From assembly GCA_045536015.1 (NCBI GenBank), contig JAZSMS010000053.1, forward strand, positions 1-16,336: 16,336 nucleotides of DNA, in the 5' to 3' direction. Shown here piece by piece: positions 14,224-16,336 of the stretch (position 1 is the first letter of the stretch; each line of letters opens with the position of its first letter). Origin of the DNA: JAZSMS01 sp045536015 (GTDB taxonomy: Bacteria > Bacillota > Clostridia > Christensenellales > QALW01). The position numbers and the translations under genes were made by a program. The notes beneath the pieces are model-generated. The model saw only the letters and a list, made by a program, of their open reading frames with translations, did not search any database and had not been told where the DNA came from.

Positions 14224-15096
14224 ATGGAATATACAATTAAAAACGAATTTCTATCTGTTACCGCATCAACCAGGGGCGCAGAGCTTATGTCAATTAAAAA
14301 CCTTAAAAACGGTGCGGAGTATCTTTGGCAGGGCAATGCAAACTATTGGGGCTCGCGCGCACCTAATTTGTTCCCCATCTGCGGCAGACTTATAGAAAAA
14401 GAATACACCTATCGCGGAAAAAACTATCATCTTAATACTCACGGCTTTGCGCGTGCAAGTGAATTTGAGCTTTTAGAAAAAAGCGAAAACGCGCTTTCGT
14501 TTGTTCTTCGCGCAAACGATGAAACCCGCGCAAACTATCCCTTTGAGTTTGAGTATATAGTTACCTACGTTTTAACCGAGAACACCGTTAAAACAATTTA
14601 TTCGGCTAAAAATTTAGGCAAAAATAAAATGTATTGTGCTTTTGGCGGTCATCCCGGCTTTAACGTTCCGCTTGGCGAGGATGGCAAGTTTGAAGATTAT
14701 TATCTTGAATTCAAACAAAATACAAACCAGACCGAAATGCTTTTTAAGGAGTGCTTCTTTACTGACGAAACCGCCCCCTTTGAAACAGATAACAAGCGTC
14801 TTTATTTGCGCCACGACTTTTTTGATAACGATGCACATTTTGTTATTGACGAGGGCTTTTCGTGCGCTTTAAAATCGGATAAATCGGATAAAAGCGTAAC
14901 GGTTACTTACCCACAAATGAAGTATCTTGGCATTTGGCACGCAGTTAAAAAGGATGCGCCTTACGTTTGCATCGAGCCTTGGACAAGTGTTCCCTCGTAC
15001 TTTGGCAAGGTTGATGATTTAGAGACAAAGCGCGATATGTATGCCCTTGAAGCCAATGAAGAAAAATCGGTAAGCTTTGATATAACGATAATCTAA
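14224..15096 (+). CDS. Aldose 1-epimerase family protein (LacX-like), copy 1
   Basis: This is a predicted galactose-mutarotase-fold protein interconverting alpha and beta anomers of a sugar, or acting on a sugar phosphate; the substrate is not readable. In the 290-residue chain the likely catalytic histidines are His73 in HGFAR and His143 in GGHPGFN, and the likely base is Glu251 in CIEPWTS. These are the LacX-type forms of the family motifs. Its ribosome binding site (AAGAGGT, 14213-14219) overlaps the end of cysS, so it is coupled to that gene. An ungapped hand comparison with the next gene gives about 202 of 290 identical residues (about 70%), so the two are tandem paralogues. A terminator follows it. 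Confidence 0.88.
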   Translation: MEYTIKNEFLSVTASTRGAELMSIKNLKNGAEYLWQGNANYWGSRAPNLFPICGRLIEKEYTYRGKNYHLNTHGFARASEFELLEKSENALSFVLRANDETRANYPFEFEYIVTYVLTENTVKTIYSAKNLGKNKMYCAFGGHPGFNVPLGEDGKFEDYYLEFKQNTNQTEMLFKECFFTDETAPFETDNKRLYLRHDFFDNDAHFVIDEGFSCALKSDKSDKSVTVTYPQMKYLGIWHAVKKDAPYVCIEPWTSVPSYFGKVDDLETKRDMYALEANEEKSVSFDITII

Positions 15097-15102
15097 ATTT
15101 AA

Positions 15103-15130
15103 GGACTGCATTTTTTTGCAGTCCCTTTTT
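15103..15130 (+). terminator. Intrinsic terminator between the two epimerase copies
   Basis: An 8-bp perfect stem (GGACTGCA at 15103-15110, TGCAGTCC at 15117-15124) with a T6 loop is followed by C and T5. Only 22 bases separate its end from the next ATG, too little for a new promoter. Confidence 0.85.
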
Positions 15131-15152
15131 AAAAAATCTTTAGGAGGTAAAA

Positions 15153-16025
15153 ATGGAATACACAATTAAAAACGAATTTTTATCCGTTACTGCGCAAACC
15201 TTTGGCGCAGAGCTTATGTCAATTAAGAACCTTAAAAATGATACCGAGTATCTCTGGCAGGGCGATGCAAAATATTGGGAAGACAGGGCACCAAACGTTT
15301 TTCCCGTTTGCGGAAGACTTACTGATAATAAATATACCTATCGCGGAAAAACTTATTCGATGCAACGCCACGGCTTTGCGCGCACAAGTGAATTTGAACT
15401 TTTAGAAAAAACGGAAAACTCGCTTACGTTTATTTTAAGGGCAAACGAGCAAACCCGCGAGTGCTATCCCTTTGAGTTTGAATATACCATAACCTATATT
15501 CTTGATAAAAATACGCTTAAAACGGTATATTGGGCAAAAAACTTTGGTAAAAATACAATGTACTGCGCCTTTGGCGGTCACCCCGCATTTAACGTTCCGC
15601 TTGGCTCTGACGGCGATTTTGAAGATTATTATATCGAATTTAAAAACGGCTCTACCCAGACCGAGCTGCTATTTAAAGATTTCTTGTTTACAGGTAACTT
15701 TGCTCCATTTAAGGTAGACGGTAATTGCCTTAACCTTAAACGCGATTTCTTTATTCACGACGCGCACTTTATTCTTGAGGATGGAGGAAAATGCGCATTA
15801 AAATCAAAAAAATCGGATAAGAGCATTACCGTTACGTATCCGCAAATGAAATATCTTGCTCTTTGGCATACGTTTGACCTTCCTGCACCGTTCCTTTGTA
15901 TTGAACCTTGGACAAGTATCCATTCATATTACGGAAAAATTGACGATTTAGAAACAAAGCTTGATATGTTTTCGCTTGAAGCAAACGAAGAAAAATCAGT
16001 AAGCTTTGATATAACGATTGAATAA
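15153..16025 (+). CDS. Aldose 1-epimerase family protein (LacX-like), copy 2
   Basis: The second tandem copy is also 290 residues and aligns to the first without gaps. It keeps His73 (HGFAR), His143 (GGHPAFN) and Glu251 (CIEPWTS), so it should be active. Differences cluster at about 181-210 and 241-250, and the Asn-Thr pair before the first histidine is Gln-Arg here, so the sugar preference may have shifted. The ribosome binding site TAGGAGGT is stronger than that of copy 1, but transcripts coming from cysS must pass the terminator at 15103-15130. No terminator is seen after it, so the next gene is probably read from the same transcript. Confidence 0.88.
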   Translation: MEYTIKNEFLSVTAQTFGAELMSIKNLKNDTEYLWQGDAKYWEDRAPNVFPVCGRLTDNKYTYRGKTYSMQRHGFARTSEFELLEKTENSLTFILRANEQTRECYPFEFEYTITYILDKNTLKTVYWAKNFGKNTMYCAFGGHPAFNVPLGSDGDFEDYYIEFKNGSTQTELLFKDFLFTGNFAPFKVDGNCLNLKRDFFIHDAHFILEDGGKCALKSKKSDKSITVTYPQMKYLALWHTFDLPAPFLCIEPWTSIHSYYGKIDDLETKLDMFSLEANEEKSVSFDITIE

Positions 16026-16046
16026 TTAAAAAGAAAGAAGAATTTT

Positions 16047-16336
16047 ATGAAAAAGTGCCCCCGATGCGAAATGACAGTAGCCGACCCTTGCGAATGTCCT
16101 GTTTGCAAAGCTAATTTAGTAGACGAAGATTATCTTGATGCTAAAGGCGAAAAATACAAGCTTAATAAATATTTTTTGCCGTTTTTTATAAAAAAGTGCT
16201 GGTTTTTTATTTGTTGTTGTGCGCTTATATTGTTAAAAATATTATTTTTTGGCATTGATTTTAATATTTCCATTCTACTAACCCTATTACTTTTGTTTAT
16301 GACGTTAATGGGATCTCTTTTTCCGGAAAGATTAAA
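16047..16336 (+). CDS. Zinc-ribbon membrane protein, partial (3' end outside window)
   Basis: The 96 complete codons visible have no stop and run off the window. The N-terminus has a short zinc-ribbon/knuckle, KKCPRCEMTVADPCECPVCK, with CxxC and CxCxxC arrangements (Cys4, 7, 15, 17 and 20). A charged stretch (DEDYLDAKGEKYKLNK) follows, then two hydrophobic segments: KKCWFFICCCALILLKILFF and, after a short gap, a second leucine-rich helix. Proteins of this shape are common in Clostridia and of unknown function. The ribosome binding site is weak (AAGAAAGAAG, 16031-16040). It follows the second epimerase by 21 bases. Confidence 0.7.
   Translation, partial: MKKCPRCEMTVADPCECPVCKANLVDEDYLDAKGEKYKLNKYFLPFFIKKCWFFICCCALILLKILFFGIDFNISILLTLLLLFMTLMGSLFPERL

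Noticed and set aside
1..16336. CRISPR array, tRNA or rRNA genes, insertion sequence
   Set aside because: No regularly spaced repeats, no cloverleaf candidates, no rRNA-like blocks and no transposase or terminal inverted repeats were seen by eye in the intergenic regions.

Overview
The window looks like a fragment of a low- to mid-GC Gram-positive genome of the Clostridia type, probably assembled from a metagenome. Several things point that way: strong AGGAGG-like ribosome binding sites, TTGACA/TATAAT promoters, the DUF1385-prmC-prfA gene order, a SpoVB-like flippase, diaminopimelate dehydrogenase, and a surface protein with a sortase-type tail. No rRNA, tRNA, CRISPR array, insertion sequence or phage gene was seen.

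Layout. 1-1625 (+): the last codons of purE, then an ORF whose first ~65 residues are PurC and whose remainder is the C-terminal part of an unrelated cell-surface protein, closed by a terminator. This in-frame chimera is the most anomalous object in the window and may be an assembly join. 1627-2678 (+): ddh with its own near-consensus promoter, ending at a bidirectional terminator. 2694-7293 (-): a five-gene operon, DUF1385 membrane protein, prmC, prfA, HAD phosphatase and GT2 glycosyltransferase, with overlaps or short gaps; its promoter diverges from the next gene. 7315-7704 (+): a DUF1292 protein with a Cys/His-rich tail. 7759-8349: a divergent pair made of a 51-residue Arc-like ribbon-helix-helix regulator (-) and a YspA-type SLOG protein (+), with a perfect palindrome between them. 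8394-12729 (-): a four-gene run, SpoVB-like flippase (TTG start), feoB, DegV family and rplI. 12783-16336 (+): cysS, two tandem ~70% identical LacX-type aldose-1-epimerase homologues separated by an intrinsic terminator, and the start of a zinc-ribbon membrane protein cut by the window end.

How genes work together. PrmC methylates the GGQ glutamine of RF1 (PrfA), and the two are cotranscribed. Ddh makes meso-diaminopimelate for lysine and peptidoglycan, while the GT2 enzyme and the flippase suggest cell-envelope work. Most of the window is housekeeping. The points that repay a second look are the purC chimera, the RHH/SLOG pair with its candidate operator, the metal-binding-like tail on DUF1292, and the terminator between the duplicated epimerases.
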